64,000 nt of DNA from Tretioscincus oriximinensis (GCA_022410635.1 JAJVDF010000205.1:880658-944657), one strand, 5' to 3'. Shown: positions 43,901 to 58,900, counted from the stretch's first letter. The notes: generated from the letters alone by a model not told the origin. Program-made: numbers and translations.

Positions 43901-46900
43901 TCTACCTAATGCATAATTTTATACACTTCAGTGAGATNTCCTCTTGAACACCATCTCTGAAGACTGAAGAGATTCAATGTTACCAGTGAAGTACCCTCTT
44001 TGGGCTTCTGCCATTTTGTTTTTTTGGTCCATGTAAACCCTGCCTCTGAGCAGATTAAATTCTCATTTGACAAAATGAAACTTGGCTCTCCAGTCTTTGC
44101 AATACCCCTGCCTCACTGGCACAATGGTTCGGATTTACTGAGGTACATTTCCTAATCTCTGGCTGAGAAAGGCCAGACTTTTGAAAAATCCTTCTAAAAA
44201 TCCTTGCCTTTGCAAAGCTAACACACGTCAAGATATGATTAATCACAAGAAAGAACCTTTTCGGAGCGATATTTAAGTAAAGTAGACTTTGCAAAGTTCA
44301 CAATGTGTGCAAATGTTACACAAGTTTCTTCTAATATATGACTGTCCCAACTTTATGTAAACTTCAGTAAACATAAATGGGATTCGCTGTATTTGCTATG
44401 CATTCTGTTTTAACAGAACAAGCCAAAAATATTATTGAAAGAGTAAATNTGAAAAGAATCGGATAGAAACTCTGACATACATAGTGTACCCAATATAGTA
44501 AGAAAGTTCAAACAATTATGAGTTCTACTACATTAGCTAGTACATTTCACATGGGCAGAAAGCATGAAAAATAGCTATTTCCATATTTTGTTCGCAATAG
44601 ATTTGTACTTCAGCATTTATTTGTATCCATTATACTAACTTGAATATTCCAGAATAGAGTCCTGTTTTGCCTGTTTTAGTTTAGAATATTCATGCTTTAT
44701 TCCAAAGTATCCAAATATACTGGAATAAATAAGTGATGTCTGAATTAAGTCTATAGTTTTTACCAACATGTGCTCCATAGATGTTGCAGATTACAATACC
44801 AGTACTATGAAGATATTTCACATAAGAGGATTAGTTTCTGTTATTTACCTGTTTTTCTAACCTGCAATTCATCACCTTATTACAGTTGCATATGCTTTGT
44901 CTTCTCCCATACACAATTTCCTATAAATACCTGACCCTGACATTAGTTCCTCAGCATCTGAAGAAGTAGACGTATCATACTGAAAAAAGCCTGTAATTAA
45001 TAAGGCCATGTTTACTANTAAGAACCTATGCATTCATATAAAAAACAGCATTCTCCAGATATAGATGAAGCCCCATTATAACAAACTCCAAGGATGGATT
45101 TGATTGTTATAATTTTGAAATTAACAAAGCTCATTGTAACCAACATTACCCTTACAGGCATTCTGCTAGGAATTTCAAATTTGTTGTACTGCAAATTTTA
45201 TTATATTGGGGTTCTTTATAACAAAGTTTTATCTGTACTATAATGTGCTTGATTGTGCTTTCTGGAAATTAAGTTTCCTGCTTTAATTAATATAACAGCA
45301 TTCTCCAGATATAAGTGAAACCCCATTATAGCAAACTCCAAGGGTTGATTTATTTTTGTGAAATAGCATTTAAATGTAAATAAAATAAATGACAGAACCT
45401 GCTCATATTTATGAAAGAAAATCAGTTTTACACAGTCACAAGAAATAATATAGTGATACTTTCTCTGCAAAGGAGCTCTGAAAATAAAGATTGAGATCTC
45501 ATAATAACTCTCCATTTGTTAGAAATATTGGCCAAGAACTGTCCAGTGTTTGAATTTCATTTGTGAAGTGGAGATGGAACAAACTTTAGTAGCAGAACTT
45601 TGTCTTGGCAAAGAGAAAGTTCCATGTTCAAATGTTCTTTTTCCTAATGAAGTGGAAATGCAAGTGAGAAGAGACAAATGAAGAAAAAGTTTGCTAAAGC
45701 GATCTGGCTAAAGATTTAACAATAATATGTTTTTAAAATGTTTCTCCAACTGGAAACAAATCATTTTTTCAAGAGCCAACAAAGTTTGGGATACTAAGGC
45801 TTTGGTTTAGAAATAGAAATACCCCAAAGATTTGGTTTTATGATATATTTGGAACCTACTTATTAATATTCCCAGATAAGATTTTTTAAAAGTATGATAA
45901 AAAATCTATTAATCCTGGAAAGAAAAGGTTACTGGTATTCCTTTGTGAGCTTTATAATCATTGTCCTGAACAGATTGATTAGATTTTACAGCTTGGATAG
46001 TTTCAAGACAGGACTAGACAGGTTTATGGATCCCAAGGGTATAAATNGGTACTAGGATGGATGTCTGGATGCTGCCTCTGGGATGGAGCAACAGGTAGTG
46101 CTCCTGAAATGCCATTTGCTTGGAGTCATTAACAGGGGCATATTTTGCTTTCCTCTGTTTGGACTGCCCAGGTGCATCTGGTTGGCCTCTGTGTGACACA
46201 GAATGCTGCACTAGATGGGCTCTGGCCCAATCCGATATGGCTCTTCTTATGTTCTTATGTAAGTACACAAGGTGTGGGAAAGATTGGTGGTCAGGCAATA
46301 GGCCTTATTCTTTATAAAAGATGAACCATCGCTGAAAATGAGGTAACTGAACATTTGTATGAGCTTCAGGTAGACCAACTCATAAAGGATTATCTGAAAG
46401 ATGTATATGGGTGTCATAGATAAAATAAAACTACATCCTTGTGTCACTTTCTTATTCCGCTATGGATGGATATTCTAGTAGAAAGCAGTCCAGACAGTAG
46501 TTTATTCTGGAATATTCAGATATAGTGGTATAAGTAAGCAATGTCTGGATGCTGCCAAAGAGACTAATTCTGAAGCAGAACTTTAGAGTATTGCAATTTA
46601 ACACACTGTAGGCTGTACCCAGATGTCACTTAAATATTCTACTATATAGAATGTCCATTCCATTCCATAATATGCAGGCATAGTAGAATAAACGCTACAT
46701 TGGCGCATACACACTGTTTTAAACACCTGAGATATTTTTTATTACTCAGTCTAGGAACTGGCAAATGCTGCTCAGTTGACTGCAAAAGACAACATGGATA
46801 ATGTTTCTGTCTTTCATACTTATTTACAGTTGTATAAAACTCTTCCTCCTTTCTGCCTCCTCACTCATCTTTGATAAAAAACAGAAAAAGGATTATTAAA

Positions 46901-49900
46901 AAGCATTCATAATACCTAGCTCTTCAGCTATGGGGCGGGGAAGGCTAACTTTTTCACAGATTACATAACAATATTATCTTTATAAGAATTTGTCCTTCTT
47001 TCTTACCCTTGGATATGACGTTTTCCCAGTATATAACAATANTGAAACCCATAGCATGCATGTAGTACCCAGCATTGTGTTGTCAGCTGTAACAAAAAAA
47101 ATAAAGAAAATCCAATGGTAATTTTCTCAACCTGGTGAGTCTCTCAGTAAGAAACACTGCACTGGTTTAGACTCCATTTTTGTCCGAATTTGACTGAGCA
47201 AAGTGCAATAATCTGCAGTAAAATCCCTTTTAAAAGTATAAAATCCTTTGAGCAACATAAATGTAAAGTAAGACACTCAGATGCATTTACAAAATATTTT
47301 AAAAATAAGCATTCAAAAAACTTACCTTNTGTCATAATTAGGTCCCAAAGAAACTGTTCCTTCTTACTCTTTCTCAATCTCCCTCTTTCTGTTTCTCTCA
47401 ATTTTTCTTATAACTTCTCACACAACTGGAAAACATTAGATACCCTCCCCCACTCTCACTACCAACCCTTTTGTGGGAGGTGAATGTTTGATGGGTCACG
47501 CTGGTTTCCTAAAGCTTTCCAGACTCCCCCTGTGCTAGTTTTATGTGAGCATGTGTGTATCTGTGTCTCCACTCTGCAAATCTCCAGCATGTGATAGAAG
47601 AGACTCCAAGGAATGTTTTTAAAAGATATTATTTTTGAAACCTTAACAAACCCCATGGAAATTTAATGATAGGCTAGTTATTTTCTCAAAAAACAACTGA
47701 AGAAAAAACAGTTGAACCATCCCTGTCTTTTTGTAAGAAGGGAGAAATGTTGGTGGATTAGCAGCAAAAGTAATAATAACAGCAATAATAATAATAAATG
47801 GTGATGATAGGGATCAATTTCTAAGGAACATACTAATAATTTGGACAATCTAAATCTATTAAATTTTGTGAACGGTAATTGTCCTCAGAACATCCTATAT
47901 AGTACAACCTTATTATAATAGTTTAAAGTTCTTTGATCAGAACTTGAATCATTAACTTTGATTCAGTATTATGAGTGTGAATTCTTCTGAAAAGTACTGA
48001 TACTAATAAACTGTCTTTCCTGTCACTGGTACTGTTTAAGATATTACTTAGTGGGAGTTGAAACTATAGGCAANAGGTAGAGTACACAAACTGATGTGCA
48101 TTTCCTCTTAGACACAAGGTTGTGACATCATTGATTGCCTGAACCTACATCTCTGTCTCTTCTTTTCTGTACTCTGTTTAATGTGCCATGTTTATGGGGT
48201 TGCCCTTGAAGCTGATGATGATACAAAGTGTGGTTGCCTCCCACAGGGACTACATCTTATCACAACTGACAGAGTTGTGTTGAGTGTCAGGCTGTCAAGT
48301 GACCTAATTTACAATACCATTTCTGACCTTTTAATCCCCATGGTCTTCCATAAAGAGCTTCTTACTTATTTANGCATCTTCTTTCTCTGTAGGTCTTGCC
48401 TCAGATTACTGTATGGCTTTTAAATACATCATTATTTGTGAAATTTCCTTTTAAGGCTCAGCTAACACTGAGTTTCTAAAGAATGACAAAGCTATGGAAG
48501 TATGTAAATAAACCTCAANCAGAGTAGCATTGCATTGATCTCGTTCTATCTTATATTATCCAAATATTTTCTTCTGTATTGACATTTTCCCAACAAAGTA
48601 CTCACAAACATTTCATAACAATATAACATGCTTTAAATAGTATTGAATGGAAGCTCTTAGTGCAAAATATCAATTGCTAATGTAAAGAAAAGTAGGCTTA
48701 GAAAGCTCAGCAGAGCACAAAGCTCTAACTTTGTTGAGAAAATTCCTTTCTTTGATAGGGCAGCAGGGGAGGATGTTTTATCTATTTTCCTTGGGAAAGG
48801 ACTCCAAAATATGAGAAACGTTTCTGGTATACCTCGGCGAGCCTGCATTGGAAACAGAATCTAACTATAAAATCTTATATGCTTATTGGAAGGAAGTCCT
48901 GCAAGCATGGCTTGTGGCACTTCAAGACTAACAAGAGAAAGACAGGCAGCATGTCAATTCTTCAGATATTGTGGGAAGAATTGTGTAAAGAGAAACACTT
49001 GTGTGGTTAGAATTTGTTGAAGTAGCTGTGCTAGTCACTTCAGAAATTAACAGGAAAAAGGTAGGCTGCATGAAATTTCAGAAAATCTATTCCAGACGTT
49101 ACGGAGTAGACAACTGTCTGAAAATAGACTATATAGCAAGCTGTGTGCCTGAATGCAAATGGGTGCAAAGGTAATGAGGTGACCTTGGCGTAGCTCTGCA
49201 AAGATCTATGAAGGCGAGGCTAGTTGTTGGTGCCTATAGTAAGCTCACTGCTTGCTAATAAAGCCAATGCGGGATAAGCAGATCCATCCACATCGACTGC
49301 AGGAGAAGGTCTTGCCTGAACGTAGTACAGAGTTTGTATTCTGATTCCTGTGCAGCTATCTTTTGTCCTTGAGTGTGTATTCTCAGAGGAGGAGACAGTG
49401 TTGAGAACATGGTATGTCTCCAATCCCCATGATTAGCTGCTAGGACAGGTCAGTATGGGAAACATCAAGAGATTTCTTAAGGCTGTCCTTATTCCTCTTT
49501 TTTGGAGTCCCACTATCATGGTGATCAGTGGCCAGCTCGCTATACAGTTATATCCTGGGTAGGCAGGGATCCTTCATCCTGGAGATATATCCTGCCCAGT
49601 TCGGTCAATGAGTCAATTACAGTGAAAGTTGTTAAGATTTCCTTCAACCTTGAAAAACTTTAGGGATAAGAGCTTTATTTAAAATAGTTCATTCTGATCA
49701 GAACAGACTGGAAAAGAGTGCTGGTACTCAAACAAAACTATGGGCCACAAGAAAATTCACTTGTGGTGGTTGTCACTGTTTTTTAAGACAAGGTTTGGGG
49801 ATTCCCCAGGCTGCTATGACACTTGTTTTTTGAGATCTCAGAAGAAGCTACTTTTTACGATTGCTACAGTTCACACTTTTCCCAAATAGAAATGTGACTT

Positions 49901-52900
49901 CAGAGTTTGTTCATTGAACAAGAATAATTAAAAAGAGTGGAAGATGTCTGCCCTTGGTTGTAAAATGGGGCTATAGACTTTCCTTCCATGCTGTTGGTAT
50001 AAGCTAAGAAAAGACTGCTTCCTTCTTGTAGACCTTGTCTTAACAGGGCATAGACCAGACTAGGTGACCCAGCATGGCCAACTAGTTTAATGTACTAGTA
50101 AACATATTTTTAAAATCCTTCTAGCATACTAGCAATGTTAAACTGGATCATGTCANTTTGGGGGGATGACTACTAGGGCTGAATATATGACATAGTTCAA
50201 CAGCATTGATAGAGCCATGCATTAGCAACCTCTGTTGCTAACAGGAACATTTTGTCTTTATTTTTTAATTATTTTTTGGCGCTCTCTCCAAGACTTTATT
50301 CCTATTGTATTCAGCAAAACACTTCAGTGTAAAAGTAGAGAAATGGAAAAATATTGCATAATGTCTTAAAAGCACACAAAATCATGAGAGGAATATTTTT
50401 GTAATTGGCGAGAACTATTGGCCTCATTCNTTTTTTCCTTCCCATTTTTGAATGAGCCTTGCGATACTTCCACTAATTTCAGTATGTTTTTCTCTAACTT
50501 TTTCTCTTTTGACAGTGTAGCAAAACGTGTGGTGAAGGATCCCAGTTCCGTAAAGTGATCTGTGTGAATCAAAACAGACAAGAAACAGACAGTCTTCACT
50601 GTGACCCAAGTACAAGCCCCCCTGATGTTCAGACCTGCAACTTGGCACCATGCGAATATATTTGGATTACAGGAGACTGGTCAGAGGTACGTATAAGACG
50701 TTTGAAGGAAACATAAAGGAAGTTCACACTGAGCCTTATTCTGAGCGATGTCATGGCATAGAGAGCTGCCATTCTCATGCTTGTGTGGATTACAGCAGAT
50801 CCCAATGGTATGTGGTTAGCTAAGTCCTATTTGGAGATATAGCCAAGAACAAGACCCAGTGTGAATCCATTCTTTTATACTTTATATTAAAAAGAGAATA
50901 GCATTTCACCAAACCAAGATTTAAAAATACAGATAAATTGGAATATTTTCTTAAAAGCTAAACCATTTGGGCTCTTTTTAGAACTATCTTTTTATAAATG
51001 ATTGATTTGTTTGTGGGAGGTGGGAAATATGTCACAGGAGGGGTAGACAGGAAAATAAGTATGAGGGATTTAGCAAGATATAACTTCTGGTTAAGGTATG
51101 ACATGGGAATGGCCAAAGCTTTGTGGTAGAACTGTTTGAAAAGCCGAGGACTCACAGCTTTGATATCAGCATATCTCCAGAAAAAGTTGACAGCAACCAC
51201 TTTTTGTGATGGCTNTAGAAAACTGCTTAGTATGTCCAGAACTTAACTACGATTTATTGGTAACCAAGAACAATGAAATGCTTGTTGTTCAGCAGTAACC
51301 AGTGCAGTAACCAGTAATATAATTCATTCTAATAGCCATTGATGCATTTATCTTTCATATCTTGGTTTCCAGTTTTCCCAACACCATAAGTTCAGTGTCT
51401 CAGTTTCATTATTAAAATATGGTCCCAAGAACTGGAAAACCCAAAAAAGCTAGGGAACAATAAAAGAACAACCTGTCCTTTTTATACTGCTGATTCCTCC
51501 CTCCCTTCTTGTTCTTACCTGAATAAACTACATTGTAGTTTGAGTAATGCAGTGAAGAAGTAACCCAGTTACAATCCATTCTCATGAGCCTAGCTATGTG
51601 CAAACCTTATTTTCCTGTTAAGCTGTCCATTAAGATGGAATCTGCTCCTCATTAGCCTCAGAAATGAAGAACAATCTGGTTTTTATACCCCGGCCTTCTC
51701 ACCCAGAGGAACCCAGATTGGCTTACGAGGTTAATTTTTGCCCAAGGCTTACATTTGTTCTATTTTCCCCACCAGATTAGTGGTGGTAGCCATGAATCTA
51801 CCTATAATGTAGATTACAAATGTTTTTTTGAGCAGCTGAGTTGGCTGAAGCTTAGGCCAGTAGAAGGCACTCACCCCTCACCACAGGCAACATAGGGCTC
51901 CTCTGTCTTGAAAGACCATCAACTTCTGGGTCATTCTTGTCTCAACAACAATTCAAATATACCCACATTGCACCAAAACAATTATTCATATCTAAAACAA
52001 AAAGTAGCTCTAACTGTACTCTTGAAAATTCTTGCCAGTGTTCCGAGTGGGCTGCACAATCTTTTGCTTTCTACCTTTTTAAATATTTGTGCTTCAATGC
52101 ATTTACACTACACTGATAAATGTTCTGCTTTTTACCTGTAGAATTGTGCAGCTCTTTTCCCTCGTTACAATTATTTCCATGCATTTTCTCTTTAAGGGCT
52201 TTGGTCTGTTAGTTTCAGCCCATTGTTCTAACTTGTCTAGATATTTTTGAATCCTTTCTCTTATTTAGTATTAGGAATCACTCCGAGGTTTGTGTCATCA
52301 GCAAATTTGATAAGCTTTCCTTCAATTCCCTCATCTAGTTTTTTATAAATATGTTAAATAGCACTGGGCCCAGGACAGAGCTTTGTGGTACCCCACTTGA
52401 AACATTCTTCGAATTGGCTGTGCAGTCTTTGAGTAAAATCACTAAGCCAGTTTTCAGTCCATCTAACTGTTGCTTTGTCAATCCCGTACTTTACCATTTT
52501 TTCAATAAGGATGGAATGAGATACTTTGTCAAATGCTTTGCTGAAATCAAGGTACACCATGTCTATTGTATTTCTCTGATGAACCCATTTGGTGATTTTA
52601 TCATCGAAAGAAGAAATTAGATTAGTTTGGCATGATTTCTTTGTTTCAAATCCATGTTGGCTCTGGTTAATTACTGCAGTCCTATCCAAGTGCTGGCATA
52701 CATGCTGCTTTATAACTTGCTCAAGAAGCTTTACTAGTATTGAAGTCAGATACACAGGCCTGTAATTTCCTGGTTCCACCTTTTTCCCGTTTTTGAAGAT
52801 AGGAACAATGTTTGTCCTTCTCCATTCTACTGCAACTTCTATTGCCCATGAATTTCCAAAGATCACTGCAAGTGGTTCCACTATTACTTCTGCTAGTTTC

Positions 52901-55900
52901 TTCAGTACCCTGGGATGTAGTTCATCTGGGCCTGGAGACTTGAATTCATTTAAATTAGCTAAGTATTTCCACACCTTTTTTCTTTTTATTAAGTGACTTG
53001 ATTCTTTTCTTTCTTCAATAGCTGAATGAAGGCCCCTTGTTGTGTTTCCTTTCTCAGAAAAAACATGCAAAATAAGAGTTCATATGAAAAAAGCCACATA
53101 GAAATTTTAAAATTAATAAATGTCAAGGTTTTACTGCAACTCATTATGATGTGAAACACCAGAAAGGAACCACCAAGAAATTATTGGTTTTTTCATCTAA
53201 GAGGAAGAATTCCCCTATCTGGTTTCTATAAGTGCCAGATAGAGGCAAGCCTCTTTGACACAACCAATATGCTTTCCTTATGGGAGAAAAGCACACTGTG
53301 GGAAAAGTGCGTCCCAAGATAAATATTTCACAGTGGACCTGAGAAAACATATTTTAGTCACTTAGTGTAATTTCCCCACAGCCAAAATTCATCTAGTGCA
53401 TATTAAAACCTTTTGTAGACAGAGTCCATGTCTATTGAGGAACAGGATCTAGTACCCTCAATTGTACTCATTCCTAAAAAAGATGAGGATTCAATTGTAT
53501 GTTTTTTAATGTTTTATTTGAATAAATAATAAAATTATATGTTAACTTTGGCACAAATTTACGTGCATCCATATTCGAGGATTACAGGGAAAAATGGATA
53601 CAATTAGTTTCCTACGTTTTGCATTCAATGGCTAAGCCCATAATTAGTCAAATCGTTGTGGAAGCAAAGAAATCAACACAGGGCTGAGAAGAAAGGAAAG
53701 TTTAAGAACTTGCTTGCCAACTAAAAATAGTAATTTGTTCTCATGAACATAAGTGTCAGGTTTATAGTTTTATGTATAAATTAGAGTTGGCAGCTCTTCC
53801 TTACAACACTGAACATACCTGTCAAGAGAGATCAGCTGCTTTCTTTATTGCTGTTTAGTGTGGAAGGAAACAGACTGATCCTGGCTAGTTGTTTGCATCA
53901 TATGAGGGGGTATTTCACACCTGGAAGAGCTACAGAAGGAAATGACTGTGTTCTTGCTGACCTAGCAGAAAAGGATTAAAGAGCTTAGTAAAACTTAATC
54001 ATGGAAAGAAAATGCATACAGAAACTTAGGGCAGAAAACTCCAAACCCCNAAATAAAAGTGGTGGTGATATATATCTCCAATCTATCATTCTGCGCTTTT
54101 CTGAATTCAACCATAACCCAATTGGAATATAGTCGTAGATCCATAATGAAAACATGGTGCCTGCTATAATTCTGTGCTGCTACTGTAAATAATGCTTCCA
54201 CAATTATCTAAAAGGAAAAGTTGGATTTTATGCAATAATTCATGTATAACATGTTGCATTTTAATAGGAAACTAGAATGATAAAATGAAGAATAAAGTAG
54301 CCCCCACCTACTTCATAAGATATCTGTTGTGAAGAGGTTATGCAAGCCATTTTGGTTCCTTTTGGGTTGAGGAAAGAGAGGTATAAAAACCGACTTTTTT
54401 TTCTTCTAAACGAAGGGGGGAAATGCAGCTAGTAAAGAACATCAAACGGAATTAGATGATGCACGAGAAATTCAACATCGTCCTATGTGATATTAAAGCA
54501 AGTACTGGTACATGCAAAATATTGATTTCCTCTGCTGCCGTAGTTTCAACACTGCAAATTTAAGTGTTGAAACTTTATTTTTTCAACACTTCACTTTTGA
54601 AACTACACACAACTTTTATATTACATGATGCCAGGTTTCACTGTGCGGAAACGTTTGTTTCAATTCTTTTTTTTTAAGATGTTTCCATATTGCATATTAA
54701 TAGAATCCGGACATGAGCCTTCCAGTATAGATTGACATGACATTCTTTCCCCTTCCCCCCTTATTAAGGTACTGAATCATTTACAATGACATGATATTGC
54801 AGCCCTATATTCATAGGCAGTTATTGAAGGAATGGGTTCCCAGCTTTACGGTTTGGGTGTAAATAGTGCTTTTTTTCTAGAAAAAAAGGTGACGGTACTA
54901 ACGCTGGCGAGGGGGCGGTGTTAGTGGNGGCAGCGGGGGGTAGGGGACCACCGCCGCTAACCCTGCAGTACCGGCACCTTTTATTTAGGCGTGGGCGGGG
55001 CAGCGGCGGGGGGGGTTAGCGGTGGGGGGCGGTGATAGTGGCGGCAGCCGCCGCCGCTAACACCGCAGTACCAGCACCTTTTATTTAGGCGGGGGGNCAC
55101 CGCCGCCCCCTCCCCCCCCTTAAATAAAAGGTGCCGGTACTGTGTACCGGCGCGTTCCGTCACAAAAAAAGCCCTGGGTGTAAATATATTCACTTTTACA
55201 TGAGCACTTCTTTAGATTTTCTAAGTTGCCTGGACCCTGCTAACAAAATTGATCTCCATGTGGCAAACTTTAACTATAGTTGATCAGATGAGAACAAGGG
55301 AACATCAGGTGGAACTGAAAATACATACGTGAAAGAACATTCTTCTTCAAAAACAAATTTGCACAGAAATACTTTTGCTTAAGTTCAAAGAGCAAAAAAA
55401 GGAAAGGGGGCTAGTGCAGATTAAGACAGGTTACTTATTTATTTATTTATTGGTTTGTATTTTTCTCCTGCCCTAAACTCAGTCATCTCAAGGAACATTA
55501 CAAAAACCCCACTAAATACCCCCAAATACCAGAGAGATGAACAGATGTCCCCTGGGGCNACTCATTGTCTTCGGTCTGATGTTGCAGTACCCTGAATCTG
55601 TTCTGTACAATATGTTCACTATTCTTCAGCACGTAGGAGAAAGATGTGCAGAAAAATTCATTTATTTCTTGGACAAAAGTTTAATTTGAGCCTCTTTGGC
55701 ATTTTGATTTCCCCTCTCTTCCTCAGTGTTCTGTGACATGCGGCAAAGGCTACAAACAAAGGCTGGTTTCCTGTAGTGAAATTTACACAGGGAAGGATCA
55801 CTATGAATATGGCTACCAGAATGCTGTCAACTGTCCGGGTACACAACCACCCAATGTGCAATCCTGCTATCTCGGAGAGTGCCCCATTTTGGCGTCCTGG

Positions 55901-58900
55901 AGAGTTGGAAATTGGGGAAGTGTAGGTTCCCAATTTTGCAACATTTTATTAAAATTAAACTTTAATGTGCATCTTTGCTAAGAATCGGTTCATGTAGGAA
56001 AAGACCATTAGCTTTATTTCTGCAAGCATAAGTTCACAAATCAGTACTAGAAAGGGAAAGAAGCTCCACTGAATGGCCCACATCTTCCCACTTCTAGATA
56101 CTTCTTTATACTGCTTTTAATGTTCATTTTGTATTGTTGTTGGCTGCCCTGAGACCTTTGGGGATATAAATGTAAATAAATAAATATTAATAATAATTTC
56201 TTTGTTCCTACTTGTAAATCAAGGCCAATAAATGCAGACATAGCAATGCATCACATCGATTTCTGTGCTCCCTCCGCTCATCCATCTGGCATCTTCCCAC
56301 TTGCCGGAGGAAATATTCTGCATTCCCTTCAGGCCTCACTTACCCTTGTAGCACAAATGAAGGCCTGCATTCCACTTTCATTGGTGCCAGAAGCAGAGAA
56401 AACCACTCCCCTGATCAGCTATCACTTCATAGCAGACATGCCTAGCATAGCCCACAATCAAGGAGTTTTTAGCAGCATTNAGAGTCAAAGGAAAGTAGAG
56501 GGGGCCAGTTTGCACCCCTCTCCATCCTGCTTCTGGTACAGTAGCATCCCCTGCTCTTCCTTAATTCCATAGAATTCGCAATGCTGTTTCATTCCAGTGC
56601 TACTGTTTTTCTGCTAATTTCAAAACACAGGATGTTAGTATGGTTCCAACTCTTTCTGCTTTCTAGCACTTCAGTCTGGAATTTGGAGAATCCTTTTATT
56701 ACAAACATGGTTCTTTGTAACTACTTTTTGTGCCTTGTTTTAATGTGAACTAGCTACTGTACTGTGGCTATAGCACTGTGATAAGACCAATTGCTTGGAA
56801 AGCAGAGAGTTGCCTCCCTCTTTCCAGGAACCAATGACAAATCATCTCTGTCACTAAAACTGCAAAGAAATGCTCATGCAATGAAACAGAAGTTGGCCAC
56901 GACAGATCCTCATAAGGGAATGGCTGTGACTGAGAGGAAGAGCAAACTATCCAGAAAGCAGAGGTGGTTGTTTCAATCCTCAACCTCCTAAAAGTAGACA
57001 ATGGCAAACAGCTTCTGAATGTCTGCCAAGAAAACTGCGTAGGGATGTCCATGCAGTCAGCCAGCAGTTGACCACTACTTGGTGGCCTCCAGCGATAACA
57101 AAATGGCATGCAGAGCAAATAAATTCACTTCAGATACAAAAGATTTGAACCAACCATCGCAATGGGTACTGCCTTTTTTCAATGCAAGTGGCAGTTTTTC
57201 TTAACATTCCTCACAAAGGCATTTAGTCTAAAGTGTAGAACTGAATTCAAAAGGTTCTTTTGTTTTGCAGTGTTCGGTTAGCTGTGGGATTGGAATAATG
57301 CATCGGTCAGTTCAGTGTCTTACAAACAGCGATCAGCCAAGTACGTTGTGCCACGAAGATTTGAAACCTGAAGAAAGACGGTCATGCCACAACATTCAGG
57401 ACTGTAAGAAACATTGAAAATGATTTTTAGGACATGATCATTCCGTTAAATAGCNTTTATGATCCCTAACATTAATCATGACCCAGAAACATGAATAACA
57501 TGAAATTTTCTAGCATTACTAAATGTCAATTATTTAGCAGGACATCTCCTTTGTTTTGGTATGCTTGTCTATTTTTGGAGGAACGGAAATGTTTTAGGAG
57601 TGTTCTTTGGAGGGGACTACAATTCCCAGGAGGCCTAGATCCTTTTAACCTTTCAGTCCTTTTTTTTGCTCTACTTTTTGATACTCCAACATTTCAGCTT
57701 TGTTATCTGGTAACTCCAACCTTATATACTTACCACCAGGGTATAGTCTGGAACATCTCCTGGCCCTAGGAACACTCATAGTCCTAATTAGCCTTTTTGC
57801 ATAGTTAGTACGGTAAAAGATTGTTCAAAACCATTTAATGGATTAAAAACAAGGTTAAAATAAAATCTATAAGGATAACAAAATGATACAAATATAAGAC
57901 TTCTGTTACAGCAGTAATTGATTTTGCGTTGTTTATTCTATGCAGTGTGTCATACCCTTTTGACTGCCTTTCTAATGCAACAAGGGGACCATGCAACACA
58001 ATTGGTTTCTATAAAACATTAGAAATTAAACATTGTTTTATGCTTTCTCTTGGAGAAGCTGGNGTTTCCCTTCGGACTTTTTGGAAGTCATCAATTTGGC
58101 TCCATGGTAACATTTTGCATTTGGAAGACCCCTCTCTTTATAACCCACCAATATGACAACATGATTGCTAAATAATGGATCAAAACAGAATGCTAGCTTT
58201 TCAGGTAAATGTGGGAAATTCCACTCTCAATTGAAAGAATGAGTCAGAACTTCTTGTTTGGCCTTTCTATTGACCCGTCCTCTGTGACAAAATTCCTTTT
58301 TTAAAAAAAAACTCACATCAGGCAGCAGCCTTGAACAATCTGTGAGACTTGGCAGGGGCTCTGGCACTGAACCTGCTACAAAAATACAGACAATTACAAG
58401 TTATAGATTTAACTTGTAGTATAGCATAAGCTGTAAAGCACAAATGTGGGTTTTCAGAGTTTTACAACACAAGAAAGACAACACAAAACAAATCAAATAT
58501 GCTCGCTCTATCCTCTCCTCCCAATCAAGCAGCAGACAGAAAGACAGTATAGGTTTCTGGAGCAAAACTTTGCAGTAGTGTTTGTTGGGAAGACTATGAA
58601 GTCTTCTTAAGCTTAAAGAGAAAACAATCTAATTTTAGAATGAAACACTGTTTATCTGCACACAAGGCTTTTTAACGCAAAATTTACTCTCCAAGTATTC
58701 CCTCCATGGTAGCTTCTCACTAGCACACAGAGAACTTTTACATAGGAGCCTTGTCTGCAGATGAACAGTAGTGTCTCTAAGCTTAGAGTGTTTATTTTAA
58801 GCTTAAAACTTAAATAGCAAGATTTTAAGGCCCTGCCTGGATATATTGTCTACAAAGGCACAGGTTATCAATCTTCTTACTCTGTTGTTCTCTGAAGTAA

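Larger units (their letters stand above)
43183..50515 (+). other. Intron 7-8 (7333 bp)
   Basis: It holds repeat D split by a SINE, a 250-bp-offset direct repeat, further repeat D and two family P arms, listed separately. 47100-48890 and 49115-50515 show nothing recognised except a short (AAT)n near 47771-47802. Confidence 0.8.
50687..55726 (+). other. Intron 8-9 (5040 bp)
   Basis: It contains a reverse SINE A, a reverse CR1 remnant, a SINE tail, the second GC-rich hAT copy and a SINE/LINE tail at 55433-55520. 50690-51660 and 53080-54290 show nothing recognised. Confidence 0.8.
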
